Assembly: GCF_002845985.1 (NCBI RefSeq)
Contig: NZ_PDFK01000003.1
Coordinates: 496,001-560,000, forward strand
Reading direction: 5' to 3'
Origin: Lysinibacillus fusiformis
GTDB lineage: Bacteria > Bacillota > Bacilli > Bacillales_A > Planococcaceae
DNA: 64,000 nt
This document shows, piece after piece, positions 52,055-60,494 of this stretch (positions are counted from its first letter, which is position 1; every line of letters begins with the position of its first letter). A program made the position numbers and the translations under genes. Under the pieces are notes generated by a model. The model worked only from the letters and a program-made list of their open reading frames with translations, was not told the DNA's origin and ran no database searches.

Positions 52055-52528
52055 TGTTCTTCACCGTCCTTAGATGTCTTCCCATGTCGTTTGCTAAAAA
52101 AATGCTAAGAATTAACTATCATTATAGAGTAACCATTCAGACCAGAAAATAGTAGTAATCGACTAGATTCCATCTTCCAAGACCCTTCACATCTGTATAA
52201 TATTAACCTTACTACATTTCTCCTTCCCTTTTTTCTATAAAACTATGCGTAAATTATGATAATGACATGTTGAGCCCTCCTTTTTGTGGAGTGATTGAGT
52301 GGCTCGCTCCTATTTTGGAGCGAATTCCCCAGAGCTTCCCCAACCATGAGGGCATCTTCCCCGCATCAATAAGCAAAGGGCTACAAAAAGTAATCGTTTT
52401 GCTTGATCCAGGAGAGACTTCCCTCAAAAATGGATTATCTAGCACCATCGCAAAACAAGAAATGTCTTCCTTTCAAATAAGACGTTGGAAACGATGAAAA
52501 AGTTGAGATGTTTTCATCTTTTTTCCAC
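52055..52528. other. intergenic region with a plus-strand terminator
   Basis: Contains a 77-codon plus-strand frame (52267-52497) without a ribosome site. It is followed exactly by a hairpin GATGAAAA/TTTTCATC with T6 on the plus strand (52496-52527). The frame is open on both strands, and composition is more GC-rich than the flanks. It may be a remnant or a non-coding transcript; no function is claimed. Confidence 0.4.
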
Positions 52529-53365
52529 TTACAGGGCATCATAGGCAGTTAAAGCATCTTCGATATGAGGGGGTGGCGTCCAAACATAGGTCGGGGCATT
52601 GGTTGTAATGAAAAGAAATGATTTTCCTTCTTTTTCGATAATGGACGCCAGACAGAGCCCTGCTTCTGGTGTATATCCTGTTTTCCCTCCTAGTATGGGG
52701 CCATCTACACTAGGCACTTTTGTAAACAACGAGTTTGTGATAATTAATTCATTAGGCACATGGGTTGTATAGCTTTTCGAGGTAAATATTTGATAAAAGA
52801 TAGGGTTTTCTAACGCATAGCGTAGAAGCTTACTGATATCCCGCACGCTAGATACATGTGCCTCATCATGTAGGCCACTGGTATTAACAAAATATGTATC
52901 ATGCATGCCTAATTCCTGCGCCTTGTTATTCATCAAAGTGACGAATTTGTCCTCACTGCCTGCGATAGCATCTGCAAGAGTTCCTGTTGCATCGGCACCT
53001 GAGGCAAGGAGTGTGCCATATAATAAATCCTCCATTGTTACAAAGTCTCCTGCTTGAAAGCCTGCCATCGAAGCATTTTGGGCCGTATAGTTGGCAATAA
53101 TTTGAGGTTCTACAATTGTTTGTCTTTGTAAATCCTCTGTCATCTCTATGGCAACGATGGCTGTCATAATCTTGGTTAAGGAAGCTGGATAAATAATAGC
53201 ATCTGCATTTTTTTCGTATAATACTTCGCCTTGTTCATTGAGCAATAAAGCATTATGACTATGTAATGATGGCAGTTCTAGCTGAGCGCGTTCATATATT
53301 TTGTTTGTATAATAAAATAAGAAAACCACGATACAAATACAACAACATAACATCCATTTTTTCAT
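52529..53365 (-). CDS. D-alanyl-D-alanine carboxypeptidase (peptidase S11 family)
   Basis: A 278-residue low-molecular-weight penicillin-binding protein. An N-terminal membrane anchor (WMLCCCICIVVFLFYYT) precedes the catalytic domain with SLTK (Ser nucleophile, about residue 60), and KTG in GGKTGYTPEAG (about 227). The second motif, normally SxN, reads SGAD, as in some S11 members. It trims the pentapeptide terminal D-Ala in the wall. The ATG at 53365 (AGGAGG 10 nt upstream) is preferred. It lacks the long C-terminal domain of DacA, so it is a compact version. Confidence 0.9.
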   Translation of the reverse strand: MKKWMLCCCICIVVFLFYYTNKIYERAQLELPSLHSHNALLLNEQGEVLYEKNADAIIYPASLTKIMTAIVAIEMTEDLQRQTIVEPQIIANYTAQNASMAGFQAGDFVTMEDLLYGTLLASGADATGTLADAIAGSEDKFVTLMNNKAQELGMHDTYFVNTSGLHDEAHVSSVRDISKLLRYALENPIFYQIFTSKSYTTHVPNELIITNSLFTKVPSVDGPILGGKTGYTPEAGLCLASIIEKEGKSFLFITTNAPTYVWTPPPHIEDALTAYDAL

Positions 53366-53453
53366 AAAAAAACGCCTCCTACACATTATAATAGGTGGCA
53401 TTTCTGAATATTCCTTGAGAACAATGTGATGAACTCAAATATCTTTATATGTA

Positions 53454-53706
53454 CTAATCATCTTCGATATTAGAACAAATTCTTGAGATTTCTTTATTGG
53501 TTGACTTGAATAATACATCTTGAGTGCCTTTTTTTATTAAGTCCTGCATAGACACCCTGTAAAATTCGCCCAGTCAGACCATGCGAGACAATAATCACTT
53601 TTGGGAATTGTTGAATCCCGTCAAGCCAAGATGTTAGTCTGCGCACAACAGTCTCATAACTTTCTCCATCCGGTGCACGAAAATACCAATTAAAGGCATC
53701 CGTGTT
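53454..53706 (-). pseudogene. histidine-phosphatase C-terminal fragment with frameshift
   Basis: Reads DAFNWYFRAPDGESYETVVR RL, then KVIIVSHGLTGRILQGVYAG LNKK, with the SHG motif of histidine phosphatases (phosphoglycerate-mutase-like). A run of seven A at about 53533 breaks the frame, after which the neighbouring frame reads GTQDVLFKSTNKEI to a stop at 53454. The N-terminal RHG half is absent. Truncated remnant. Confidence 0.7.
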
Positions 53707-53758
53707 CGTTAACGATATCGTATATTTTGTATTATATTACCATATCAAGCATAACTCA

Positions 53759-53872
53759 TTAACTTTTATTGTTTTTATGGACATTTATATGATTATTTAC
53801 TGTAACATGAATCGTTATTATCCGTGGTAAAATACAAGCACACACTAAAATAATGGCAAACCATTTTTTCAT
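53759..53872 (-). CDS. 37-residue membrane/secreted peptide
   Basis: AAGGAG sits 8 nt before the ATG, and the gene starts 16 bp after the stop of the MORN-AAA gene on the same strand. The peptide is MKKWFAIILVCACILPRIIT followed by a polar, His/Asn-rich tail. The N-terminus looks like a signal or membrane anchor. No family recognised. Coupling to the ATPase gene suggests co-expression. Confidence 0.5.
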   Translation of the reverse strand: MKKWFAIILVCACILPRIITIHVTVNNHINVHKNNKS

Positions 53873-53888
53873 TCGTCTACTCCTTATC

Positions 53889-55577
53889 TTAAAAAGTGTT
53901 ATCAAAAAGCTTTTCTGATAGGCCCTGTAAAATATCTTGCTCCTCAAAAGTCATCAATTCTTCTTTCGAGATTGTTGCCTGTTGAATCAATCGGTTTGAT
54001 TGGATCGTCACCAATTTTTCAAACAGGTTTCGAATATAGCGACCATTCGAGAAATTAGGAATTGTTTCAATTGGCATTTGGCGTAGCTGCACTTTCATAT
54101 GTTGGGCAAATGCTTCTCCGAATTGATAATCATTCGTTTGACAAAGCATAGCAAAAATAGCAAAGAGTTCATCGGTGCTAAAATTATCGAACTGGACAAA
54201 ATGATTAAAGCGAGATTTAAAGCCTGGATTAGCTTGTAAAAACTCCTCCATAAGCTCTGTATACCCAGCAACGATAATTACTAAGTCATCACGTAGATCC
54301 TCCATTGCTTTTAATAAACTGTCAATCGCTTCCTTACCAAATGCATCCTGTTTATCATGAATTAATGAGTAGGCTTCATCAATAAAGAGAACCCCCCCCT
54401 TTGCTTTGTTAACAACTTCCTGAACCTTAAGTGCTGTTTGCCCTACATATCCAGCGACCAATCCTGCGCGATCTGTTTCAACAAAATGTCCGCTTGATAA
54501 CACGCCAAGATGCTTGTAGATTTGGCCAATAATGCGTGCCACTGTTGTTTTACCTGTCCCTGGATTGCCTGAGAAAACAAGATGATACGTAATTGGAAAG
54601 CTTGTTAATCCATGATCGACACGCAGGCTTTGGATTTTAATGAAGTTTATTAAATTATGTAATTCTTTTTTTGCGTTCGGCAATCCTACAAGACTGTCCA
54701 ATTGCTTTTGTAGTTTAGTAATCTCCTGTTCGATTTCAGGTGTAATGCGCAATCGTTCATCATTGATAAATTCACCACTGTAAATGATTTTGCCATCTTC
54801 ATTAAAATAATCGCCTCGTCCATGTTTTTTGCCATGAACCAATTCCCCTCTATAGGAAGCCTGTCCATTGGCATAATAAAGCGTTCCATGCCCTGTCATC
54901 TTATCTTCTTTAAACTGTCCTTCCGCTTCCAGCATACCCTGCCTAGAAAAAACTTTCCCTTTGCCATGTTTCAGATCTTCAAAGAAATGACCCTCATAGT
55001 GGCATGTTGTGACACCACGGGCAAGCTCTTCAGCCGTTGGTGATTCTGTCGGATAATAGAGCTTACCAGCCCCTTGCATATGATGCCAAATAAAATCACC
55101 CTCATATTGTAAAAACCCATTTGGATAATACTGCTTGCCTTTTCCTTTTTTCATGCCATGTACAAAATCACCCTCATACTGTGGCTGATTTAAATGAGGA
55201 TATTGTGCCCGCAATGCTTGATAAGGAGCCGTCACATCCTCTTCATAATATAAGATGCCATAGCCATCCATTAAATCATTGCGAAAATGACCCTCATAAT
55301 GCTTTTGACCATCCTTATATAAAATGCCATGACCCTGTTTTTTATTTTGAATGAATTCTCCCTGATAAATAAGTTGCCCTTTTAAATACATGATGCCATT
55401 GCCTTGCTTCATATGATTGACGAATTCCCCCTCGAATAAGAGCTCGCCATCTTGATCAAAAAGCATGCCTTTCCCATCATAGATATCATGGCCAAAATCA
55501 TTTTTTTTGACGCCGCCTCGATACATAATAGTTCTATCTGGATAAAATAGTTCTTTTTCTGCATAATTATATGTCAT
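53889..55577 (-). CDS. MORN-repeat / CbxX-SpoVK-type AAA+ ATPase fusion
   Basis: A 562-residue cytoplasmic protein. Residues about 10-280 form nine or so MORN repeats (YEGDFVHGMKKGKGKQYYPNG, YEGHFFEDLKHGKGKVFSRQG and similar). Residues about 295-545 form a CbxX/CfqX-type AAA+ module: Walker A GNPGTGKTT (about 336), Walker B GGVLFIDEAYSL (about 396), sensor 1 VIIVAGYTELM, arginine-finger NPGFKSRF and a GRYIRNLFE sensor 2. SpoVK/CbbX ATPases remodel partner proteins; MORN repeats bind lipids or proteins. Start at 55577 follows AAGGAAGG. The fusion is unusual; role unknown. Confidence 0.9.
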   Translation of the reverse strand: MTYNYAEKELFYPDRTIMYRGGVKKNDFGHDIYDGKGMLFDQDGELLFEGEFVNHMKQGNGIMYLKGQLIYQGEFIQNKKQGHGILYKDGQKHYEGHFRNDLMDGYGILYYEEDVTAPYQALRAQYPHLNQPQYEGDFVHGMKKGKGKQYYPNGFLQYEGDFIWHHMQGAGKLYYPTESPTAEELARGVTTCHYEGHFFEDLKHGKGKVFSRQGMLEAEGQFKEDKMTGHGTLYYANGQASYRGELVHGKKHGRGDYFNEDGKIIYSGEFINDERLRITPEIEQEITKLQKQLDSLVGLPNAKKELHNLINFIKIQSLRVDHGLTSFPITYHLVFSGNPGTGKTTVARIIGQIYKHLGVLSSGHFVETDRAGLVAGYVGQTALKVQEVVNKAKGGVLFIDEAYSLIHDKQDAFGKEAIDSLLKAMEDLRDDLVIIVAGYTELMEEFLQANPGFKSRFNHFVQFDNFSTDELFAIFAMLCQTNDYQFGEAFAQHMKVQLRQMPIETIPNFSNGRYIRNLFEKLVTIQSNRLIQQATISKEELMTFEEQDILQGLSEKLFDNTF

Positions 55578-55670
55578 TTTATTGCCTTCCTTTATCATTT
55601 CAGTATATGCTCAATTATAGCGTGGAAAAGAATACATATGTGCGAATTTTTAGAATTTAAGGAGACGAGT

Positions 55671-56102
55671 ATGAAAAAAAGATACAAACTACTTCTAGGC
55701 ATTTTACTACCATTACTTATTCTGTATATCTCAACGATGCTACTAACAAGGGACACCGATTTTACAACAGAGGTAACAGAGCGTCTCGATTTGAAGGAAA
55801 TTCATGAAATTGAAGTCATTCGTTCTTCGGATGAAAAAACGATCATGCTTACAAATAAAGCAGAAATCGACCAAATAATGCAGCCATTAAAAGACCTGCC
55901 ATTAAAAAAAGTATGGTTTGCTAAATCCGATTTTAAAGAAGCTTATTGGCTGACGTTATCGATCAATGATGACAGGGAAATCGGTTTACGTATAGATGAT
56001 AATCACCATTTATTCGTTTATTTATATGAAGAAAATTATATGAAAGATTACAAGCTCAATCATGATGTCGATTTGACATTCATTGAACAACTTTTTCAGT
56101 AA
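55671..56102 (+). CDS. membrane-anchored hypothetical protein
   Basis: A 143-residue protein with an N-terminal membrane anchor (YKLLLGILLPLLILYISTML L) and an extracytoplasmic alpha/beta domain (EIHEIEVIRSSDEKTIMLTN KAEID, YWLTLSINDDREIGLRIDD). The fold pattern resembles small DUF5301-like exported proteins, but this is by eye. The ATG at 55671 follows AAGGAG at 6-7 nt; the frame is open 11 codons further upstream. It ends at a bidirectional terminator. Confidence 0.65.
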   Translation: MKKRYKLLLGILLPLLILYISTMLLTRDTDFTTEVTERLDLKEIHEIEVIRSSDEKTIMLTNKAEIDQIMQPLKDLPLKKVWFAKSDFKEAYWLTLSINDDREIGLRIDDNHHLFVYLYEENYMKDYKLNHDVDLTFIEQLFQ

Positions 56103-56106
56103 TAGT

Positions 56107-56138
56107 AAAACCCGTGCTTAAAATTGCGCGGGTTTTTA
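56107..56138. terminator. bidirectional terminator
   Basis: AAAACCCGTGC / GCGCGGGTTTT stem shared by two convergent genes; it overlaps the last codon of the WYL regulator. Confidence 0.85.
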
Positions 56139-57062
56139 AATACAATGATAATTTTGCTGCATTGCCTGTATAGTTTCTATCATCTCTTCTCTCAGCTCGA
56201 TTGGCTCCAATATCTCTAGATCTGCTCCCTGACTTAAAAACCACATATTGATGTCGTTTCCAAACACATTTGCTTCAAATAAGTAGGCATGATCATTTTG
56301 CGATACGAGCTTGGCTGTCGGAAATCGATTGAAAACAGTTTGGGGGTACTTTCCTCTATAGAGAAATCGTATAGGCTCACTAACATCAATCAATGGCTGA
56401 TCCTTGTGGAGCTCACCTATTTGAAATGTTTTATCCTGTTCACGAAGATGCTGAATACGATCCATTCGGTAAACAGTTGGACTATCTTGATTATCTGCTA
56501 GAACATAAAAATAGGGTGCTGAAAAGATCACAGCTAGAGGCTTCACCATCTTTTCGGTGGAGATACTTTCTCCCTCAGCTACATAATCAATTGTCATGAC
56601 CTTGTTCTTTTGAATGGCTTCTGAAATGCTCCAAATGAATGGTACTAAGGATTGGTTATGTTGTACATCTACCTCTACCGATTTTTCCTTTAATAGTATT
56701 TGAGCATCCTGATTTGCTGCCACAATAGAAATAAGCTTCTCCAACAGTTCATTCATCTCAGTCTTACTAAATGCTCTTGATTGAATTAGTATTTTAATAA
56801 TAACTAATACTTGTTCTTTAGATAAACGATGATGATCTGTTTGTATTAGTTTATATACTTTTTCTGTACGGACATATTGTAAGCGGCAATTGAGTTTAGC
56901 CTTTCTCAGATATGTACGAATTTCGTCGATATCCCGTTGTATGGTTTTTTCACCAACCTGATGTGTCAATGCTTCCTGCTTCTTGTTGATTCCTTGGCCA
57001 TCCATCAATCGATCAAATATCGAAAGAACACGATAGCCTTTGCTTTGTTGTGAATCTACCAT
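56136..57062 (-). CDS. HTH/WYL-domain transcriptional regulator
   Basis: A 308-residue regulator with an N-terminal winged helix (KKQEALTHQVGEKTIQRDIDEI), a helical linker (about 80-130) and a WYL domain (about 145-225: KVMTIDYVAEGE, KMVKPLAVIFSAPYFYVLAD, VYRMDRIQHL). A C-terminal WCX-like extension (LFEANVFGNDINMWFLSQGADLE) follows. The ATG at 57062 is chosen because GAGTGGG precedes it; TTG at 57092 is possible. Target unknown. It is one of two WYL regulators in the window (the other is at 363). Confidence 0.85.
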   Translation of the reverse strand: MVDSQQSKGYRVLSIFDRLMDGQGINKKQEALTHQVGEKTIQRDIDEIRTYLRKAKLNCRLQYVRTEKVYKLIQTDHHRLSKEQVLVIIKILIQSRAFSKTEMNELLEKLISIVAANQDAQILLKEKSVEVDVQHNQSLVPFIWSISEAIQKNKVMTIDYVAEGESISTEKMVKPLAVIFSAPYFYVLADNQDSPTVYRMDRIQHLREQDKTFQIGELHKDQPLIDVSEPIRFLYRGKYPQTVFNRFPTAKLVSQNDHAYLFEANVFGNDINMWFLSQGADLEILEPIELREEMIETIQAMQQNYHCI

Positions 57063-57284
57063 ATATCCCACTCTTTCTTCTATCATGCCCAACAGATTCT
57101 AAGTTGGGCATCATTAACCTTTACTACCATAACCATTATACCTTATCTGTATAATAGGTATTATACGCATCTTATAATAAAACATCATTAAAGCAGCACA
57201 ATAGACTGTATTTCTAACATAATTAACTAAAATTTTACAATAAATTCGATAAACGCAGCATTTTTGCAATAAAATAAAGTAAAG

Positions 57285-57420
57285 CCATTGATTTCCGCTA
57301 CAGGCGCAGTCAAGCTATTTCCCTCCGCTTCGCTTTCGCACAGAAAACATCCTCTCAGTCCAGAATCTCAACTTCCGCTTCTCCCGCAGAAGTCAGCGCT
57401 CTTCATTCCATCAGCTTCTA
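57285..57420. repeat. GC-rich dispersed repeat, degenerate copy 3
   Basis: Begins CATTGATTTCCGCTACAGGCG and carries CTTCCGCTTCTCCCGCAGAA. It resembles the ends of the elements at 46990 and 47257. The match decays towards the right end. Confidence 0.5.
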
Positions 57421-57697
57421 GATAAAGAACTCCAACTACATATGTTGATGAAAAGCAAGCGTTTGAGGTGACCAAGCCTATTATAATGTACAGAAAGTAA
57501 GAACTCATTCAACTTCCTATTTGGGAATTCTATGTGAAGGAAGCTGAACATTTACGATAGTTCTATAACATCAAACAAATCAAAGAAACCATTGAGCATG
57601 GTTTTACGGATGCGATGGGTAACTTTAAGTGGTCTAAAAAAATGTTCATGCAAGCGCTCCTTTGGTAATAGTTTACCAAATATTGAATATGAAAGAG
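57421..57697. other. possible plus-strand gene debris
   Basis: A broken frame reads YNIKQIKETIEHGFTDAMGN FKWSKKMFMQALLW without start or ribosome site. Probably a remnant; family not recognised. Confidence 0.3.
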
Positions 57698-57765
57698 AGA
57701 AAAAAATGACAAAAGCCATCGAGAGCATATCAAACTTCTCGATGGCTTCTATCCCCCAGTCTGAA
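57698..57765 (-). terminator. terminator with TCAGACTG motif
   Basis: On the minus strand TTTCAGACTG (57757-57764 core) is followed by GCCATCGAGA / TCTCGATGGC (57737-57746 with 57715-57724) and a T-rich tail; it ends the operon that finishes at 57770. Confidence 0.8.
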
Positions 57766-57769
57766 ACTG

Positions 57770-58084
57770 TTATTTAAATCTCACAGCCGTTCCATATACC
57801 AACACTTCTGATGTGCCATCCATTACAGATGAAGTCGCATAACGGACACCCACAATGGCATCTGCTCCCATTTGTTGGGCTTCCTCTATCATTGCCTGTG
57901 TGGCGATTTCGCGAGAACGCACAAGCATCTCAGCATACTCTTTCATCTCGCCACCCACAATATTACGAAGACCAGCTATCATGTCTCGGCCGATGTTTCT
58001 TGATTGAACAGAATTTCCTCGCACTAGTCCTAAAGTGTTAATAATGTCTTTTCCTGCTATCACGTCTGATGTAGCTAACAGCAT
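57770..58084 (-). CDS. YbjQ/UPF0145 family protein
   Basis: A 104-residue protein matching the YbjQ (DUF74) family: VRGNSVQSRNIGRDMIAGLR NIVGGEMKEYAEML and ARE-like REIATQAMIEEAQQMGADAI VGVRYATSSV. It probably forms a small oligomer; biochemical role unknown. It starts 2 bp after the deoxyribosyltransferase stop, so the genes are translationally linked. Confidence 0.92.
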   Translation of the reverse strand: MLLATSDVIAGKDIINTLGLVRGNSVQSRNIGRDMIAGLRNIVGGEMKEYAEMLVRSREIATQAMIEEAQQMGADAIVGVRYATSSVMDGTSEVLVYGTAVRFK

Positions 58085-58086
58085 GA

Positions 58087-58575
58087 TTATGCCTCCTCGT
58101 TGTTCAATTTTTGTACGGCTTCCACAGCCTCTTCAATGGAAGACGTTATAACGCCATTACGTTTAATTAACCCCACAACAAATAGATTACGATAAACGAA
58201 CTGATTCTCTAGCCCATCTCGGATTAGCGCCTCTATTTTTTGCATATTGTCTCGTCCTTGCTGACGAACATCTGTCAGTACACCAATAATAGGACGATTC
58301 AGCATAGAGAACGCACCAATTTCAGCGGCCACACCTGAATCAATTTCAACCCCATCCAATACAGCTATCAATACATCACTATTTTGCAGCATTTCTAAAT
58401 CTGCTTGGGCAATGGCTAAGCTATCTGCATAAGCTGATTTATCATTGATAGCATCGTTTTCCTGTGGTACGTATAAAGCGATGTCTGGCACGGCCTCCCG
58501 AATAGCTGCTGCCAATTGCTCATTGACGAAGCGATCTCCTAAAGAAAATAATCCGTTTGCTAAATATGCTTTCAT
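58087..58575 (-). CDS. nucleoside 2-deoxyribosyltransferase
   Basis: A 162-residue protein of the nucleoside 2-deoxyribosyltransferase family. MKAYLANGLFSLGDRFVNEQ is the substrate-binding N-terminus. LQNSDVLIAVLDGVEIDSGV AAEIGAFSMLNRPIIGVLTD contains the catalytic Glu (in VAAEIG, about residue 84) and the conserved Asp-Gly. It transfers 2-deoxyribose between bases in nucleoside salvage. Middle gene of a three-gene minus-strand operon. Confidence 0.92.
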   Translation of the reverse strand: MKAYLANGLFSLGDRFVNEQLAAAIREAVPDIALYVPQENDAINDKSAYADSLAIAQADLEMLQNSDVLIAVLDGVEIDSGVAAEIGAFSMLNRPIIGVLTDVRQQGRDNMQKIEALIRDGLENQFVYRNLFVVGLIKRNGVITSSIEEAVEAVQKLNNEEA

Positions 58576-58587
58576 GTTTAAAACTCC

Positions 58588-59022
58588 TTAATCGAATGTT
58601 TTTTCAAATATAATTTTATGTCTTCCTTTTTCATCAATAAATGTTGAAACGATATCAAAGCCATGTTTGAGATTGGTAATGAGCATGGCTTTGCGTGTAT
58701 TTCTACCATATGTACGAACTTTTTGAAATCCTACTTCCTGAATAGCCGCATGCTGCGCCTTCATTAATTGACTAGCAATACCTCGCCCCCGCATTGTCAC
58801 ATGAACACCACCCAACCAACTATAAAAAACACCATCTGGATGTGGATAGCCCAGTTTAAAGCCGAATAGCGCCTCATCTTCAACTGCCAATAAACAAAGA
58901 AGACCTTCTTTCTTTTCTAGCTTTTCGACTGGCAGTTTGGCACCGTCAAAGACGTGAGCATGAATTTCCTGTAATGGCTCAAGCCAAGCATAGGGTATGC
59001 CTTCAATCGTCAAAATATGCAT
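58588..59022 (-). CDS. GNAT acetyltransferase
   Basis: A 144-residue N-acetyltransferase: WLGGVHVTMRGRGIASQLMK AQHAAIQEVGFQKVRTYGRN acetyl-CoA motif, preceded by ALFGFKLGYPHPDG. Substrate unknown. AGAGGTG lies 6 nt before the ATG at 59022; GTG and ATG codons at 59031 and 59028 overlap the ribosome site. First gene of the operon with the deoxyribosyltransferase and YbjQ genes (12-bp gap). Confidence 0.85.
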   Translation of the reverse strand: MHILTIEGIPYAWLEPLQEIHAHVFDGAKLPVEKLEKKEGLLCLLAVEDEALFGFKLGYPHPDGVFYSWLGGVHVTMRGRGIASQLMKAQHAAIQEVGFQKVRTYGRNTRKAMLITNLKHGFDIVSTFIDEKGRHKIIFEKTFD

Positions 59023-59214
59023 GTTCATCACCTCTGTCTGTCATTATAACAGTTCTATAGCCTGATGAAAAAGGCGGCCTTCTGCTCCGAAAGCAATCGT
59101 TGCTATCACATAAAAGCAACTATTTTAACCATTTTTCACCCATCCTATTTTCGTCATCCGTCAAATTCAGTATACTTGACCCACATAACAAACATACGTA
59201 AGGAGGAAGTCTTA

Positions 59215-60381
59215 TTGACATTATTTACTAGTTGGCTAACAAATTCACTACGCCCTTATTTCGGTCTACATATGCTAGAAAATCATTGGGACACACATCA
59301 AATTCGAGAAGATTACTTTATTTGCTTCGAGGGGGATGTGATTAAAAAAAGAATTTTCGTTAATGAGCATAGCTATCAGGAAGCTGATGTGGACATTTTA
59401 ACACGTAATCGTGAAATGATTGTCCCACAAACCGCACGTGGAAAGGAAAAGAAATTAAATTACACAACGATTTCTGCCGTGAAAGCAACAGGTGTTATTT
59501 TTTCTGCTGGTCTAGGCAATGAACACCAACCATCAAGCTATATTACAGCTCGCAATGCAAAAACATATTATCAGCTTCCGCTTACAGGTTTTGAGCATTT
59601 AACGACTAAGTCGGCGATCATGGATTGGCTACTGCAATTTCCGACTCAGCTTCCTACAGATTACGCAGACAAGCTAAAAAAGCTGACAAAGATGAAAAGT
59701 TTACGTTATAAGGCTATACCAGGCGATATTTTTCGTGTAGAGATTGATCTATTCGTCAACGGCTATGTGCTGGTTATTGGCGATTTACGGCAAATGCAAA
59801 AAGATCAGTTATTTGCAGAAGATAGTATTTGGCATAATGTGATGACTATGCCTTTATTTATTCGTCCTTATCTGTTGACCACGACAGAGCGTTTGCCTTC
59901 TCTTGAGGAAATTACCTCTGCTCCATTAGCTTCCCAAACACAAATCGTCATGGACGACTATTTTATGAGGGGCTGCTATGAAAAGCTTGGTCATAAAACG
60001 TTAACAGAAGACGATATTTTATTCCCTCTAGGTTACGGACAGACTCTCCACTATGGGAAGGAGCCTCGTTACCGTCTTTCATGGGGCACAGGAACGATTA
60101 GCAAGCCAGCATCTATCACTACATTTCAAACAGGCAATCGTTTTACAAACCACGGTGTCTCTGCAGGCGTTGCAATTGATTGGTTGAAATCAGAGGAAGA
60201 AAATGCATCTAGATCACTGGCTCATCCGTACTATCATAAAGAACATCAACAGGCATTCGCTGAATTTGGCTTACCAGCAGATATTACTTATGATGAATTT
60301 AATCGTCAAACTGGCGGATTAACGCGTCATGAATATCTTCATTATCTCCATAAATCCGAAAATCGCTCACACAAAAAATAG
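59215..60381 (+). CDS. large hypothetical protein with Imm26-like region
   Basis: A 388-residue soluble protein. TTG at 59215 follows AAGGAGG at 7 nt; the frame is open 50 codons upstream without a ribosome site. The middle (about 160-235: YKAIPGDIFRVEIDLFVNGY VLVIGDLRQMQKDQLF) resembles the Imm26 domain of polymorphic-toxin immunity proteins. The N-terminal ICFEGDVIKKRIFVNEHSYQ region and the C-terminal YDEFNRQTGGLTRHEYLHYL region are not recognised. The family call is tentative. Own terminator. Confidence 0.55.
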   Translation: MTLFTSWLTNSLRPYFGLHMLENHWDTHQIREDYFICFEGDVIKKRIFVNEHSYQEADVDILTRNREMIVPQTARGKEKKLNYTTISAVKATGVIFSAGLGNEHQPSSYITARNAKTYYQLPLTGFEHLTTKSAIMDWLLQFPTQLPTDYADKLKKLTKMKSLRYKAIPGDIFRVEIDLFVNGYVLVIGDLRQMQKDQLFAEDSIWHNVMTMPLFIRPYLLTTTERLPSLEEITSAPLASQTQIVMDDYFMRGCYEKLGHKTLTEDDILFPLGYGQTLHYGKEPRYRLSWGTGTISKPASITTFQTGNRFTNHGVSAGVAIDWLKSEEENASRSLAHPYYHKEHQQAFAEFGLPADITYDEFNRQTGGLTRHEYLHYLHKSENRSHKK

Positions 60382-60412
60382 AGGGAGTATCGTCAGGCTC
60401 CCTCTTGTCATT
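60380..60412 (+). terminator. terminator of the Imm26-like gene
   Basis: AGAGGGAG / CTCCCTCT stem starting at the stop codon, followed by TGTCATTTTG. Confidence 0.75.
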
Positions 60413-60494
60413 TTGTCGATGGTTGATTTCGCCCAATTATGACTTATAATATAAAGATATCATCAACCACTCCATCACTAGAGGTGCATTTTGT

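Noticed and set aside
52267-52497. 77-codon plus-strand ORF ending at a terminator
   Set aside because: No ribosome site, and the opposite strand is equally open; kept only as a comment on the intergenic region.
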